From Bradyrhizobium sp. 190 (GTDB lineage: Bacteria; Pseudomonadota; Alphaproteobacteria; Rhizobiales; Xanthobacteraceae): 64,000 bases of DNA. The stretch spans positions 570,501 through 634,500 of the forward strand of contig NZ_JADPJL010000012.1 of the NCBI RefSeq assembly GCF_023073415.1, written 5' to 3'. The notes under the pieces are model-generated. The model made no database searches, had not been told where the DNA came from, and saw nothing but the letters and a program-made list of their open reading frames with translations. The position numbers were made by a program, and so were the translations under genes. Shown in pieces: positions 24,122 to 33,942 of this stretch. Position 1 is the first letter of the stretch; each line of letters opens with the position of its first letter.

Positions 24122-25561
24122 TCATGCCCCCGAATGCTGGGGGCGTGGGCGGAGCATCCGCACCAGCGTTGGCGCGTAGAGCAGGGCGAGCGCTCCGAAA
24201 TAGACGGCGGCGCCTGCCGCGACATGTGCCGCCAGCACAGCAATGGTGCGGGCTTCCGGGAAGATCCGCAACAGTGCCGCCATCGCAATCGTGGCCAGCG
24301 CGATGCGCACGAGATGGCCGACCGGAAGGCGCAGGCCAAACCGTGTAATCCCGATCGAGAAACTGACGCTTGCCGCGGCCAGCGCCGCCAGCACGGTGGC
24401 GCCGGCAACGCCGGTGAGGCCCCAACGCGGCAGGAACAGGGCGCTCAGCACCACGGTCGTCAATGCGTCGATCGCTGCAATGGCCATCATCCAGCGCGTG
24501 CGGTTCTGCAGCAGAAATACCTGGTCGCCGAAATGGGCGCGCAGATTGCGGATCGCGCCGGCGAGGGTGGAGAGCGGCAGGACCGCGAGCGTTACCGCTT
24601 GAAACGGCGCTGCGATCAAGAGGTGGACGATCTCCGTTCTCAGCATGAATATGCCGGCGAGGCTCGGCGCCAGTATCGCGACCAGGAGCGCGCTGTTGGC
24701 GGCAAGCTGGCGCATGCCGGCCTGGCTGCCCTCCTGTTCCATGCTCTTGACCGCAAGCGGGAACGCGGCGGCGGTCACCAGCATGGCCGCGACCGCCGCG
24801 GCGCGTTGGCCGAGGCCGTAACCGACCGCGAACAGTCCGGCTGCCGCAACGCCGGACATTTCGTTGACGATGAAGCGCGACGCATTGAGGCCGACCCAGC
24901 CGAGCGCGCCGCCAACGATCAGTGGAATGCCGTAGCGCAGCGCCTGCACGACGATCTCGCGGTCGATTGGCCAGAGCCGGTAGCCGTTGCGGAGTGTGGG
25001 CATCACGATCAGCGCCGCGGTCAGTTGCGCCGCGGCGTACCCCGCAAGCGGCCACTCCGCCGATTGGCCGAACAATCTGATCAACAGCAGGCCGGCGACA
25101 AATCCGACCGACGGCCCGAATACCTGCTGGATCGTGTAGACCCTGATCTGCTGCTGCGCGCGGGCGCGCTCGCCGATGTAGAGGTTGAGGGACCGGGTCA
25201 TCACATAGGCGATGGCGGCAAGGAGAAGGCCCGTTCTGGCGTCGGGCGCAATGACCAGAAGCAGGATTCCGACGACGGCCGCGCTCTGCAACGCAATAGA
25301 TACCAGCAACACCGCGTTTTCGGTGCGATAGAAGCGCGGCGCGTCGTTGGCGTCTTGATACCGTCCGAGGAAGCGCAGCGCATATTGCGACCACCATGCG
25401 AGAAAGCCGATTTGCAGCAGTTCGTGCGTGGCGGTGATCAGCGTGATGACGCCGAGCGTGTGTTCGTCGACGACATGCGTCCATACAATCATCGCCAGAA
25501 GCTGGAACAGCGGTCCGACGAATTGCGCGGGCAGATAGAGCAGGGTGTGTTTCAGGAGCAT
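24122..25561 (-). CDS. Polysaccharide flippase (Wzx/MATE-like oligosaccharide transporter)
   Basis: This 479-residue protein has about 12-14 hydrophobic segments over its whole length, starting LLKHTLLYLPAQFVGPLFQLLAMIVWTHVV, as in the polysaccharide_synt/MOP flippases. It would flip the undecaprenyl-diphosphate-linked repeat unit to the periplasmic face for polymerisation by the VpsF/Wzy-like protein. It ends the large operon (genes 34825 to 24122) and follows an acyltransferase by only 4 bp. The 16-bp gap to the convergent GH10 gene leaves no room for a long terminator. Confidence 0.88.
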   Translation of the reverse strand: MLLKHTLLYLPAQFVGPLFQLLAMIVWTHVVDEHTLGVITLITATHELLQIGFLAWWSQYALRFLGRYQDANDAPRFYRTENAVLLVSIALQSAAVVGILLLVIAPDARTGLLLAAIAYVMTRSLNLYIGERARAQQQIRVYTIQQVFGPSVGFVAGLLLIRLFGQSAEWPLAGYAAAQLTAALIVMPTLRNGYRLWPIDREIVVQALRYGIPLIVGGALGWVGLNASRFIVNEMSGVAAAGLFAVGYGLGQRAAAVAAMLVTAAAFPLAVKSMEQEGSQAGMRQLAANSALLVAILAPSLAGIFMLRTEIVHLLIAAPFQAVTLAVLPLSTLAGAIRNLRAHFGDQVFLLQNRTRWMMAIAAIDALTTVVLSALFLPRWGLTGVAGATVLAALAAASVSFSIGITRFGLRLPVGHLVRIALATIAMAALLRIFPEARTIAVLAAHVAAGAAVYFGALALLYAPTLVRMLRPRPQHSGA

Positions 25562-25565
25562 CTGT

Positions 25566-26621
25566 TCAGGCCCCCAGCCAGCGGCAGAGTCGGGGAGAGG
25601 CCAGTTGCCGGACGGCCAGCAGCGCGGCGGTAGAGAGGAGGGCGGTCAAGCCGCAGCAAACGGCAAAGCTGGCGACGTCGCCGAGCTGGCGCAGCGGGGT
25701 GTGATCGCGCAGCGCCATGACGATGAAGATGTGCCAGAGATAGATGAAATAGCTACCCGAGCCGAACCATCCAAGCAGCGGCGAGTTTGGCTCGATGGCG
25801 AACAGCGCAACGCAGAACAGAGCTGCATAGAGAAAGAATGCCATCGAATCGTAGGTGGCGGCATCGCCAAGGCCGAGAATGCGCACGGAGGCATAGAGCA
25901 TGTAGGCCGCCAGCATGGCGCCAAGCAGCGCGCGGCGCATGCCCTGGTCGCTCAGGTCCGCGAACATCGCGGTCAGCGCGCCGAGCGCGACAAAGGAGAA
26001 CCAGAACGGAATGTCGCGCGTGCGGACTTCGTCGAGCAATGCGTCCGAGGCGCCGAGTCGGGATATAGCCGGGTCGAGATAACTGCCGGCAAGCAAGCCG
26101 CAGCCGATCGAGAGGATCAGCAGAGACGCGATCCGCTTTCTTGAATCCGGCTGTCCGGCACCGCCAACCGCAAAAACGAACCATAGGCCGAGCGTGCAGC
26201 AGACATAGACGAAGACGTAATAGTAGACGAAGACGTATCCGAGAGCGAACCGGGCGAACGCCGTGCCAATGCGATGATCCATCGCCGGGTTGTGCAGCGC
26301 CATGTAGGCATAGGCAGCGGCGAACGCGATTGCGTAGGGAATCAAGGCTGCCTTCAACCGCTTCGCGAGCGGTACGCGGCCGGAAAGCGCCGTCAGATAT
26401 CCTGATACGAACAGGAATACCGGCACGCAGGGCCGCAGTGCCGCGTCGAGGGACTTCGCCCAGACAGCATCGAGCGGCTGCGGCAGCGAGTGGATTCCGA
26501 TCACCATCAGGATGGCGATGCCGCGCATGGCGTCGATGACGCCATCGCGGCTTCTCGCCGACGCCTGCGCGACGCTCAGGGATCGCGGATGTTCCGATAT
26601 GCGCTCCACGACCGTCATCAT
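25566..26621 (-). CDS. Membrane acyltransferase (acyltransferase 3 family)
   Basis: This 351-residue protein has about ten hydrophobic segments and the acyltransferase-3 opening RDGVIDAMRGIAILMVIGIHS, with the His of this motif present. FGSGSYFIYLWHIFIV near residue 300 is the usual late motif. Family members O-acetylate or O-succinylate extracellular polysaccharides across the membrane. Its start codon overlaps the stop of the preceding acyltransferase gene (ATGA, 26618-26621), so two decorating enzymes are coupled. The acyl group and site are unknown. Confidence 0.88.
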   Translation of the reverse strand: MMTVVERISEHPRSLSVAQASARSRDGVIDAMRGIAILMVIGIHSLPQPLDAVWAKSLDAALRPCVPVFLFVSGYLTALSGRVPLAKRLKAALIPYAIAFAAAYAYMALHNPAMDHRIGTAFARFALGYVFVYYYVFVYVCCTLGLWFVFAVGGAGQPDSRKRIASLLILSIGCGLLAGSYLDPAISRLGASDALLDEVRTRDIPFWFSFVALGALTAMFADLSDQGMRRALLGAMLAAYMLYASVRILGLGDAATYDSMAFFLYAALFCVALFAIEPNSPLLGWFGSGSYFIYLWHIFIVMALRDHTPLRQLGDVASFAVCCGLTALLSTAALLAVRQLASPRLCRWLGA

Positions 26622-27832
26622 GTGCTCTCCTGCCGCGAGATGACGGGAGACGGTGCGGGCCTGATGGCGCGACGATCGTAAGCCTCGGTCAGATAGCGCC
26701 GCAGCGGCGTTTCGAACGTGCGCAGCGAGACGACGCTCGCGAATGCAAGAACGATGATCGCCACCGGCGCAAGGATCAGCCGTTCATTGGGCGACAGGGA
26801 AAGGAGGCGGGATCCAAAGGTGATGATGACGGTCGCCACCGGAATATGCAGCATGTAACAGGAGTAGGTCAGCGGCGACCATCGATCGAAGCGGAACCGC
26901 GACAGCAGTGTCTCGCGTTCCGCGCAATCCACCTGAACGGCAAGCATTGCGATGGCGTAGATCGCGATCAGGGCAGTCATCGTCGGCAGCCACGAGCCGA
27001 GCACGATGAACGCCACGAGCGATGCGGCCAGTGCGCCGGGAATTACGGGCCAACGCGCGATCCGGTCGCGAAACAGATAGCAGGCCATGCCGAGGTGGAA
27101 GGCAGGCAGCGCCCTGAAGGCGCCGCCCTGGTTGATCCAGTCGGCCCACGGCGTCGTTCCTGCCGCCCATGCCCAAAGCGAGTTGGCGAGCGCGGCGACG
27201 ACCACGACCGCAATGACCGCCTCCTTGCGGCGCTGCGCGATCAGCGCGACAGCAGGGAAAAGCAGATAGCAGAACATCTCCGCCGATAGCGACCAGCTCG
27301 GGAAGTTGAACGTCAGGCGCTCGCCGATGAAGGCGTGAAGCAGCAAAAACTGCGCGGGCAGGTCCGAAAGCGGGTAGCGGGCGGGATTATCGGTTCGGGC
27401 GGCGCCGAAATGAAGCGCGCCGGCAAGCGCCACATAAAAAGCCAGCGTGGCGAGATGCAGCGGATAGATGCGGGCGAGGCGACGCCAGAGGAAGCGGCCG
27501 ATCGATGCGGCATCGTTGACGCGGCCGAAATATTGACGGGCGATGACAAAGCCGGAGACCACAAAGAACAGATCGACGAACAGATTGAAATGCCAGGTGC
27601 GAGCGACCATGAAACGGCCGGTGGGTACGTCCTTGAAGTAATCGGAATAGTGAAGGATCACCACGGCACCGGCCGCAATGATCCGCAACCCATCCTGATG
27701 CCTTGTGGTGCTGGTGTCATGCAAGGCTGCGGTACTCCGGACTCGGATTTCCTGGAACGTGCTTGTCAGTTGGCAAGACGGGCGATCAGGCTGATGACCG
27801 CTTCGCGGTCGCCGCTTGCCAGATCGTTCCAA
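26618..27832 (-). CDS. Membrane acyltransferase (acyltransferase 3 family, OafA-like)
   Basis: This protein has up to 404 residues. The conserved part begins RHQDGLRIIAAGAVVILHYSDYF (the R-x10-H motif), followed by FFVVSGFVIARQYFGR, NFPSWSLSAEMFCYLLFP and a late TYSCYMLHIPV, an OafA-like set. About ten transmembrane segments are visible. ATG 27832 overlaps the upstream glycosyltransferase by 67 bp. A shorter start nearer residue 37 (TTG 27724, preceded by AGGAAATCC at some distance) is possible. It likely transfers an acetyl-type group to the repeat unit, with the second acyltransferase encoded next to it. Confidence 0.87.
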   Translation of the reverse strand: MERSGKRRPRSGHQPDRPSCQLTSTFQEIRVRSTAALHDTSTTRHQDGLRIIAAGAVVILHYSDYFKDVPTGRFMVARTWHFNLFVDLFFVVSGFVIARQYFGRVNDAASIGRFLWRRLARIYPLHLATLAFYVALAGALHFGAARTDNPARYPLSDLPAQFLLLHAFIGERLTFNFPSWSLSAEMFCYLLFPAVALIAQRRKEAVIAVVVVAALANSLWAWAAGTTPWADWINQGGAFRALPAFHLGMACYLFRDRIARWPVIPGALAASLVAFIVLGSWLPTMTALIAIYAIAMLAVQVDCAERETLLSRFRFDRWSPLTYSCYMLHIPVATVIITFGSRLLSLSPNERLILAPVAIIVLAFASVVSLRTFETPLRRYLTEAYDRRAIRPAPSPVISRQEST

Positions 27833-28800
27833 CGCTCCAGATTTTGCTCCGCCAGCATCACGTATTGGGTGCGCCAGTTCGCGTTCGATAGCGCAGCCGC
27901 GATCCGTGCGGCCGCGCGGGCGGGATCGGCGGCATCGATATGGATGCCGGACTCACCGAGCACCTCGCGGAAGATGGCGGCATCGGGGGCGATGATCGGC
28001 AGGCCGGCGTATTGCGCCTCCAGCAGCGGCAATCCCAGGCCTTCGTCATGCGAGGTGCAGATGAACAGGTCGGCGGCGTCAAGCAATTGATTGACCCGCT
28101 CAGTGGACTGATATCCGTGCAGCGTAACGCCCGGTTGGCACTCAAGCGCTTGCCAGTCGTCGCCCCATCCCGGTCTGCCGACGATGTCCAACGTCGCTTC
28201 CGGAAATCCCTTCATGCGCAACGCGTCGAGGATTTTCGCCGCCGCTATGAAATTCTTGCGCGGCTCCACCGTACCCAGCGCGATCAACCGAAGCGGTTTG
28301 GGCTGCCCGCTGCGTTCGCCGCGTTGTCCGGGGTCGAGGCCAAACACGTTGCGGACCGAAGGCCGATAGAGCGTCACCTCCGCGTCGGGCCGGCAATGCG
28401 CGGCAAGCTTGCGCCTTGTATCGCCGGAATTTGCAAGAAAACGCGGATAGTGGCGCAACGCGAGCTTGAAGGGCCCGGCCATGTAAAGTCGCGCCCGCAT
28501 ATTGAGCTCGGCGCGCCGCGTGATCAGAAAGTCATCGTGGATATAGGGCAGCACCCGCGATGCGAACGGCCGCAACAGCGGGCTTGGCGGAAAGCCCGGA
28601 CACAGCAGGATCGAGGACGACGCCGCAAGCCGCATCGGCAAACCCAGGGTCTGCGTTGTCAGCATCTGGCGAAGACCCTGCGCCTTCACCGGCACGACAT
28701 CGAGCGGCGCAAGCGCGGCCTCGGAGAACAGCTCCAGCGTGATGCGTTCGAGGCCGGTGACGTGACGTCCGAGATGGGTGTTGTCGACATAGATGGTCAT
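27766..28800 (-). CDS. Glycosyltransferase family 4 protein (WbdA/mannosyltransferase-like)
   Basis: This 344-residue GT-B enzyme starts MTIYVDNTHLGRHVTGLERITLEL, an N-terminus common in rhizobial and Methylobacterium-type mannosyltransferase-like GT4 proteins. The C-terminal domain has LIALGTVEPRKNFIAAAKILDAL and SHDEGLGLPLLEAQYAGLPIIAPD, with the E-x7-E donor motif. GDP-mannose is made by ManC in this locus, so a mannosyl donor is plausible but not shown. It is in the large operon between the VpsF-like polymerase (18 bp upstream) and an acyltransferase. Confidence 0.88.
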   Translation of the reverse strand: MTIYVDNTHLGRHVTGLERITLELFSEAALAPLDVVPVKAQGLRQMLTTQTLGLPMRLAASSSILLCPGFPPSPLLRPFASRVLPYIHDDFLITRRAELNMRARLYMAGPFKLALRHYPRFLANSGDTRRKLAAHCRPDAEVTLYRPSVRNVFGLDPGQRGERSGQPKPLRLIALGTVEPRKNFIAAAKILDALRMKGFPEATLDIVGRPGWGDDWQALECQPGVTLHGYQSTERVNQLLDAADLFICTSHDEGLGLPLLEAQYAGLPIIAPDAAIFREVLGESGIHIDAADPARAAARIAAALSNANWRTQYVMLAEQNLERWNDLASGDREAVISLIARLAN

Positions 28801-28818
28801 GCGAAAGGGAATCCCGAG

Positions 28819-30219
28819 TTAAGCCGGAACGTGCCGGTAGCTGATAGGCATGCGGACTTGCTGGGGCGCGGCAACGCGCCGCGGCTCGCGCGGCAGCAAG
28901 ACCGAAATGAGGATCACGAACTGCGCGAGCTGAATGTTCTTCGACGAGAAGCTCACCGAACTGGCGGCGATGATGACGATCAGCACCACGATGGCCCACG
29001 CCGCCCCGTTTGAGCGGCGCAGCAATTCGATGAAGAAGCAGACCAGCCCGACCGTCAGCACGATGGTGTGGACGAGGCCGAACTGAACGACGGAGGCAAT
29101 CCAGAAGTTCTCGATGCCGTAGTTGAGGCCGAGTTGGGACTGCAGCGCATTCACCCGAGCCGGGTTGGGGCCGAGGATCAGTTCATGCCAATCGAAGTGC
29201 GAGAGCAGGCTGAAGGTGGCGTAACGCGCCAGCGTGCTGCCCTTGTCGGACGAGAAGCGCAGCAGCATCTTGTCGAAAATGCCGAGGTCGAGCGCGGCGA
29301 ATACGATGGCGCCTGCTGCAAACAGCACGCAGATGGCGAGAATTGCCGCGGGAAGCGGCATTCGTCTTCCCCGCATCAGGCGGAACGCCTCGAACAGCCC
29401 GACCAGTCCGATCATCGCCAGCACCGTGACCAGCGACGTTCGGCCGCCGAAGGCCATCAGCGATCCCAGGGAGAATGCGATCAGCGGCAACCGCACCAGC
29501 AGCGGCGGACAAATCGCCGGACGGAGCACCAGCGCCAGCACATAGGCGCCCACGATGCCCGATGCCGTGAGCGGGTGGCCCAGCAGCGCCGCGGAACGCC
29601 ATTCTCCCATCACCACGACGTCCCCGAGCGTCAACGGGATCAGCCGATGGCCGGAGAAGTACTCATAGTATCCGATCACCACGTTCAGCAGGATCGTGAA
29701 ATGAATGGCCCAGGCCAGCGGGCGTTTTTGCGACGGTGACAACTGCCACATCACCATTGCAATCAGGATCGGCAGTAGGAACGTGTCGATGATGACCGTG
29801 AACGGGCGTTCGAGCACGACCACCTGGATCAAGAGAAACAGCCAGCAGAGCAGATAGGCCAGCAGCAGCTTCGATTCGGAGAACATCCGGTTGATCTCGC
29901 CGACCGGGCCGCGGCTGCGTATCAACAGAAGAGAGAATGCGAGCAACGTGAAATAGGTCGCCGGGTGCAGCTTTTCGTAGAAATTTCCGCCCGCCGTCAT
30001 GTAATGGATTTTGAAGTTGGTCAGCACGGACGATGAAGCCGTGAACGTTGCCATCACGGCCAGCAGCATCAAGCCGGCCGCGATCCGTTTGATGAAGGCG
30101 TCGGCATTCGCAGCGCGCCCATGCACATAGGAAGCTGGCCGCGGCGCGGGCGATGCAAGAGGGAGACGATGCACCCGTGCCACGCCGGCTGGTCCGTTCA
30201 ACGGTCCGCGCATTCTCAC
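28819..30219 (-). CDS. VpsF-like polysaccharide polymerase (O-antigen ligase/Wzy-like membrane protein)
   Basis: This 466-residue protein has about 11-12 hydrophobic segments and a large loop (about residues 340-385) containing RYATFSLLSHFDWHELILGPNP, as in the O-antigen ligase/Wzy_C superfamily. The pattern (ASSSVLTNFKIHYMTAGGNFYEKLHPATY early, FGGRTSLV centrally) resembles the VpsF group of Vibrio-type exopolysaccharide loci. It is the best candidate for the repeat-unit polymerase, since no other Wzy is seen. Its ATG overlaps the wzc-like stop (30216-30219), so it is translationally coupled to the autokinase that controls chain length. Confidence 0.85.
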   Translation of the reverse strand: MRMRGPLNGPAGVARVHRLPLASPAPRPASYVHGRAANADAFIKRIAAGLMLLAVMATFTASSSVLTNFKIHYMTAGGNFYEKLHPATYFTLLAFSLLLIRSRGPVGEINRMFSESKLLLAYLLCWLFLLIQVVVLERPFTVIIDTFLLPILIAMVMWQLSPSQKRPLAWAIHFTILLNVVIGYYEYFSGHRLIPLTLGDVVVMGEWRSAALLGHPLTASGIVGAYVLALVLRPAICPPLLVRLPLIAFSLGSLMAFGGRTSLVTVLAMIGLVGLFEAFRLMRGRRMPLPAAILAICVLFAAGAIVFAALDLGIFDKMLLRFSSDKGSTLARYATFSLLSHFDWHELILGPNPARVNALQSQLGLNYGIENFWIASVVQFGLVHTIVLTVGLVCFFIELLRRSNGAAWAIVVLIVIIAASSVSFSSKNIQLAQFVILISVLLPREPRRVAAPQQVRMPISYRHVPA

Positions 30220-32534
30220 CGCGCCGCTCCGGCATGCAGGCGCGCGGCGCCGTACGGCTTGAGATAGGCCGAGCTGCGGTAATAGTCATAGAACTGCAGG
30301 CGGCTGAGATCGACGCGGGTCAACACCGTGCCCATGACCCGGTCGCGTACCGGGGACAGCAGGTCCATGGCATGGGACAACACCTCACCCGGAGTCTGGT
30401 CCCAGGCCAGCGCCAGAATGATGCGATCGGCCAGTTCAGCGAGCGCGCGGCCATCGACCAGCGGCACCAGCGGCGGCGAGTCGATCACGATCAATTCGTA
30501 GCGGTGGCGGAAGTAATCGAGCACGTCGACGATCCGGTCGGAGAACATCAGCTCCGTGATGAATTCGACCTCCTTGATGGGGGTGGACGGCAGAATCGAA
30601 AGCCCGGTGCTGGGATCCACCAGAATGGCGCGCTCCGGCGCGACGTGGCCGATCGCGACTTCCAGCAGCCCGGCATCGGCGCGCGGACAGAGCGCGCGGG
30701 TCACTTGCGGGTTACGAAGATCGCCGTCGATGAGGAGGGTTCGGATGCCGAGCATGGCCAGCGACTGCGCCAGGTTGATCGCGAGCGTAGTCTTACCCTC
30801 GCTGTCGAGCGCGGAGGTAACCTGCACGACCTTAACAGGCTGCGATCGCATCGTCCGTTGCAGCGAAAGGCGAACGGCGCGGATGGCCTCGGCGAAAAAC
30901 GTGCCGGGCTCGTCGATCGCGTAGCGCGTCAGGGGCGGCTGCAGCGCCGGTGGCAACAGCCCTGTCGCCTTCGGATCATAGCGGCCGAGTTCGCTGCGTC
31001 CACGCCGCGCGAGACGAGCCAACTCGCGCGCGCCAATCAACGGAACCGCGGCAAGGGCGGGCACGCCCGCAATGGCTTCGGCCTGTTCGATCGTCTTGAC
31101 GCGGCCGTCGAGATAGTCGGTGAGGAACGCCAGCACGCAACCGGCGCCAAGGCCGAGCATCACGGCAAGGCCCAGGATCAGCATCGACTTCGGCGATGAC
31201 GGCCTGATCGGAATGCTGGCCTTGGTCACGATCCGGGAATCCGGCATCTCCAGGCTCTCTTGCGCCGTCGTTTCCTTGGAGCGTGCCAGATAGGATTCAT
31301 ACTGCGTGCGGTTGGCCTCGGCCTCGCGCTGCAGTTCGCGCAAGCGCACCTGCGCCTGGCCGGAGGACGTGGACACGCCCTGGAGCTGATCGAGGCTTTG
31401 CTGCAGCGACGTCTCGCGGGAGCGGGCCACGTCGTAATCGTGCTTCGTGCTCTCCAGGATTCGCCGGATTTCCTCGTTGATCAGCCTCTGGGTATCGCGC
31501 CGCTGCGCGCGGACATTGGCGACGAGGGGGTGACGCGCGCCGTATTTGCTCGACAGGTCGGCTTCATTCTTGGCGATGTCGGCATACTGGGTGCGCAGTT
31601 TCGTGATCATTTCCGAGGAAATGGCCGCGTTGATGCCGCCGGGATCGCCGCCCGATTTCGCGATGTCCTGGACCTGCTCGTACTTGGCCCGCGCCTCCGC
31701 CGTTTGCACGCGCGCGGCGATCAGCTTGTTGTTGAGATCGGTGAGCTGTTGGTCGTTCAGCGTTACGCCCTGCGACACCATCAGATTATTGGCGGAACGA
31801 TAATCCTCGACCGCCTTTTCGGAGGCGACGACCCTCGACTTCAATTCGTCGATCTGGCCGTTGAGCCAATTGGCGGCAATGCGCGTGGCGTCGTATTTGG
31901 CGCGAACCTGTTCGTCGAAATACGCGTCCGCAACCGCGTTGGCGATGGTCGCGGCTTTCTGCGGCGATTCCGAATTGACGGCGATGTCGACCAGGAAAGT
32001 GGTGCCCTGCCGCGTCACCTTCATCCGTCTCTGCAGGATCTCAACCGATCGCGCCCTCGCGGCGTCTTCGGGGCTCGCCCTGTCGCTCGGCCCGCTGCTG
32101 CTGCTGCTGAACAGCCGCTTGATCGGATCGAGAAGGCCGGGCTTTGGCTTGAATTCCGCATCTTCCGTCAGCTTCAGCTTGCCGACGACGCGTACCAGTA
32201 TCGCAACCGACTGGATCAGAAGCGCCTGGCTTTCGATGGTCGCATCGTCGGTGCCGAAATTCGACAGTACCGACTGGTTGGTCTCGACGACATTGGCGCG
32301 GCGCGGATCGACCAGCACGGTCGACGTCGCCGTATAGAGGGTGGTGGCGAACAGCAGGTGGGTCACCGCGAGCCCGAGCAGGACCAGGGCCGGCAGCACC
32401 GCCATCTTGTAGCGGCGGCGCAGAATGCGGCCCATCTCGCGCAAATCGACGGTCGGATACTGCCAGCTTTCGGCCGGCCGGCCCGGAGACTCGTCGGGTA
32501 TCACATAGGGCAGGTCAGAATTGCGCTGTAACAT
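30216..32534 (-). CDS. Wzc/ExoP-like polysaccharide co-polymerase and tyrosine autokinase
   Basis: This 772-residue protein has an N-terminal Wzz domain (first transmembrane segment near residues 45-65), a long periplasmic coiled coil with the GNVR region to about residue 420, a second transmembrane segment near 455-478 and a cytoplasmic BY-kinase domain. Walker A is SALDSEGKTTL, Walker A' is LLIDGDLRNP and Walker B is LIVIDSPP. The C-terminal tail has a tyrosine cluster (YDYYRSSAYLKPY) for autophosphorylation. It controls chain length and export together with the Wza-like protein. It overlaps both neighbours (20 bp with the beta-barrel gene, 4 bp with vpsF-like). Confidence 0.93.
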   Translation of the reverse strand: MLQRNSDLPYVIPDESPGRPAESWQYPTVDLREMGRILRRRYKMAVLPALVLLGLAVTHLLFATTLYTATSTVLVDPRRANVVETNQSVLSNFGTDDATIESQALLIQSVAILVRVVGKLKLTEDAEFKPKPGLLDPIKRLFSSSSSGPSDRASPEDAARARSVEILQRRMKVTRQGTTFLVDIAVNSESPQKAATIANAVADAYFDEQVRAKYDATRIAANWLNGQIDELKSRVVASEKAVEDYRSANNLMVSQGVTLNDQQLTDLNNKLIAARVQTAEARAKYEQVQDIAKSGGDPGGINAAISSEMITKLRTQYADIAKNEADLSSKYGARHPLVANVRAQRRDTQRLINEEIRRILESTKHDYDVARSRETSLQQSLDQLQGVSTSSGQAQVRLRELQREAEANRTQYESYLARSKETTAQESLEMPDSRIVTKASIPIRPSSPKSMLILGLAVMLGLGAGCVLAFLTDYLDGRVKTIEQAEAIAGVPALAAVPLIGARELARLARRGRSELGRYDPKATGLLPPALQPPLTRYAIDEPGTFFAEAIRAVRLSLQRTMRSQPVKVVQVTSALDSEGKTTLAINLAQSLAMLGIRTLLIDGDLRNPQVTRALCPRADAGLLEVAIGHVAPERAILVDPSTGLSILPSTPIKEVEFITELMFSDRIVDVLDYFRHRYELIVIDSPPLVPLVDGRALAELADRIILALAWDQTPGEVLSHAMDLLSPVRDRVMGTVLTRVDLSRLQFYDYYRSSAYLKPYGAARLHAGAAR

Positions 32535-33942
32535 TCATTCCTACCAGGTGTTTGTCGTAGCTGTAGACGGGAATGTCGCTGTCGCGCTTGGTGTAGCGGT
32601 AGTAGGCGGAAACGGCGGAGAAGCGATTGACGAGGTATTTGACGCGCGTGTCCGATGTGAGCACGTTGTCCTTGCGGAGCTGACCGAAGAACTTGTCGTT
32701 CTCGTAGCCGCCCCCGAGCGACACGATGACGTTGCGCCGCAGTTCGTAGTCGAGCCCGAGCTGCACTGCGTTGGCGAGCACGCCGGTGGCACTGGTGTCC
32801 GTGGTCTGCGTGATGAGCTGCTCGGCATTGAAGTGCACGTCGAGCAGGCGCGTTGGCCGCCATGTCAGCCGCGCACGGTAGGAGGGGCCTTCGATGGTGC
32901 CGATCGACGGATCGTCAAAACGCTGCTGGACATAGCCGGCCCCGAATTCGCCGGTCACCAGATTGCTTAAGCCGACCGTGATGCCGGACAGTGCGCGATA
33001 ACCTTGCGAGTCCAGGGTATGGCCCGGCGTTCCCCTGATGTCGCGCTGATTGCCTTCCACGCCGCCGAACCAGCCGAGGGTGGACGAGATCGCATAGTCG
33101 ATCCGGCTATGAAGCGCGTAGATCTGCCCGTCGCGGGCGTCCTGGTTGATGACGCTGCCGTCCTGCGCGCGCGTCGACCCGAAATCGTAGGAATCCGTGC
33201 GGAAGCCAACCGATGTCGTCAGTTTGTTGAACTCCTTGCGCAGCGTGACGTCGCCGGACATCAGATTATAGGGCGTCGGCGATATGGCGTTGGCGGGGGA
33301 ATTGAGCGTGCCGACGCCTTCGTTCAGATGCGCGATCTGAAAGCTGCCGAGCAGCATCGTGTCTTTCGTGATGTCCAGCCAGCCATTGCCCTTCAGGCTG
33401 GCATTGTTCTGGTTCAGGCTCGAATTCTGGTTATAGACCGTCGACTGCGCATCGAGCTTCAGATCGACGCCATGCCGTCCCCATAACGAGTGCGCGCGCA
33501 GCGTCGGCTCAATCACGGCCGCGATATCGGAACGTTTCGTGCTGTTCGACGCAAAGACGTTGCTGTCGTAAAAAGTGCCGGCGGTCAGTGACGGGTTGAA
33601 CATCCAGGAGCCGGAGCGAATCCCGACGGGTTCATAGCCAGGCTGTTGTCGCTTCTTCACCGGCATATCCTCGGGCGGTATCTCTTCGCGGTTTTCGGGA
33701 TCGGTCCGATCCGGCAGCGATGATGGTTCAAAGATCTTCTGTGCGTTCCAGGGCGATGCGAATTCTCCGCTGGTCCATGGAATGGCCTGTGCGTTCGCCG
33801 ACGAGCCAAGACCGAGCAGGATTGCAGCCGCCGGCGCGGGCAAGAGGTTGAAACGGCATCGGGCGGGCACGCGTATGAAGCGGTATCGCTCTCCGCTTCG
33901 TCCAGACGCGTTCCACCATGCAAGTGCAAACTCGAATCCCAT
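32515..33942 (-). CDS. Outer-membrane beta-barrel protein of the exopolysaccharide locus (VpsM-like)
   Basis: From ATG 33942 (AAGGG upstream) the product has 475 residues. The longer open frame to 34185 adds 81 residues that do not resemble the family. A signal-peptide-like segment (NLLPAPAAAILLGLGSSANAQA) is followed by a short linker. From about residue 110 to the end there are alternating amphipathic strands ending in the terminal aromatic residue (...VGMNVTAQF), typical of an outer-membrane barrel. Such outer_membrane beta-barrel proteins sit next to Wza/Wzc in VpsM/PelB-free export loci and are thought to form or assist the exit pore. Confidence 0.82.
   Translation of the reverse strand: MGFEFALAWWNASGRSGERYRFIRVPARCRFNLLPAPAAAILLGLGSSANAQAIPWTSGEFASPWNAQKIFEPSSLPDRTDPENREEIPPEDMPVKKRQQPGYEPVGIRSGSWMFNPSLTAGTFYDSNVFASNSTKRSDIAAVIEPTLRAHSLWGRHGVDLKLDAQSTVYNQNSSLNQNNASLKGNGWLDITKDTMLLGSFQIAHLNEGVGTLNSPANAISPTPYNLMSGDVTLRKEFNKLTTSVGFRTDSYDFGSTRAQDGSVINQDARDGQIYALHSRIDYAISSTLGWFGGVEGNQRDIRGTPGHTLDSQGYRALSGITVGLSNLVTGEFGAGYVQQRFDDPSIGTIEGPSYRARLTWRPTRLLDVHFNAEQLITQTTDTSATGVLANAVQLGLDYELRRNVIVSLGGGYENDKFFGQLRKDNVLTSDTRVKYLVNRFSAVSAYYRYTKRDSDIPVYSYDKHLVGMNVTAQF

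Noticed and set aside
23939..25633. 564-codon plus-strand open frame over the flippase gene
   Set aside because: Low-complexity, Arg/Gln/Glu-rich translation antisense to a clear membrane transporter.
31260..32531. 423-codon plus-strand open frame opposite the Wzc-like gene
   Set aside because: It lies entirely antisense to a gene with full domain support; long antisense frames are expected in high-GC DNA and this one has no recognisable motif.
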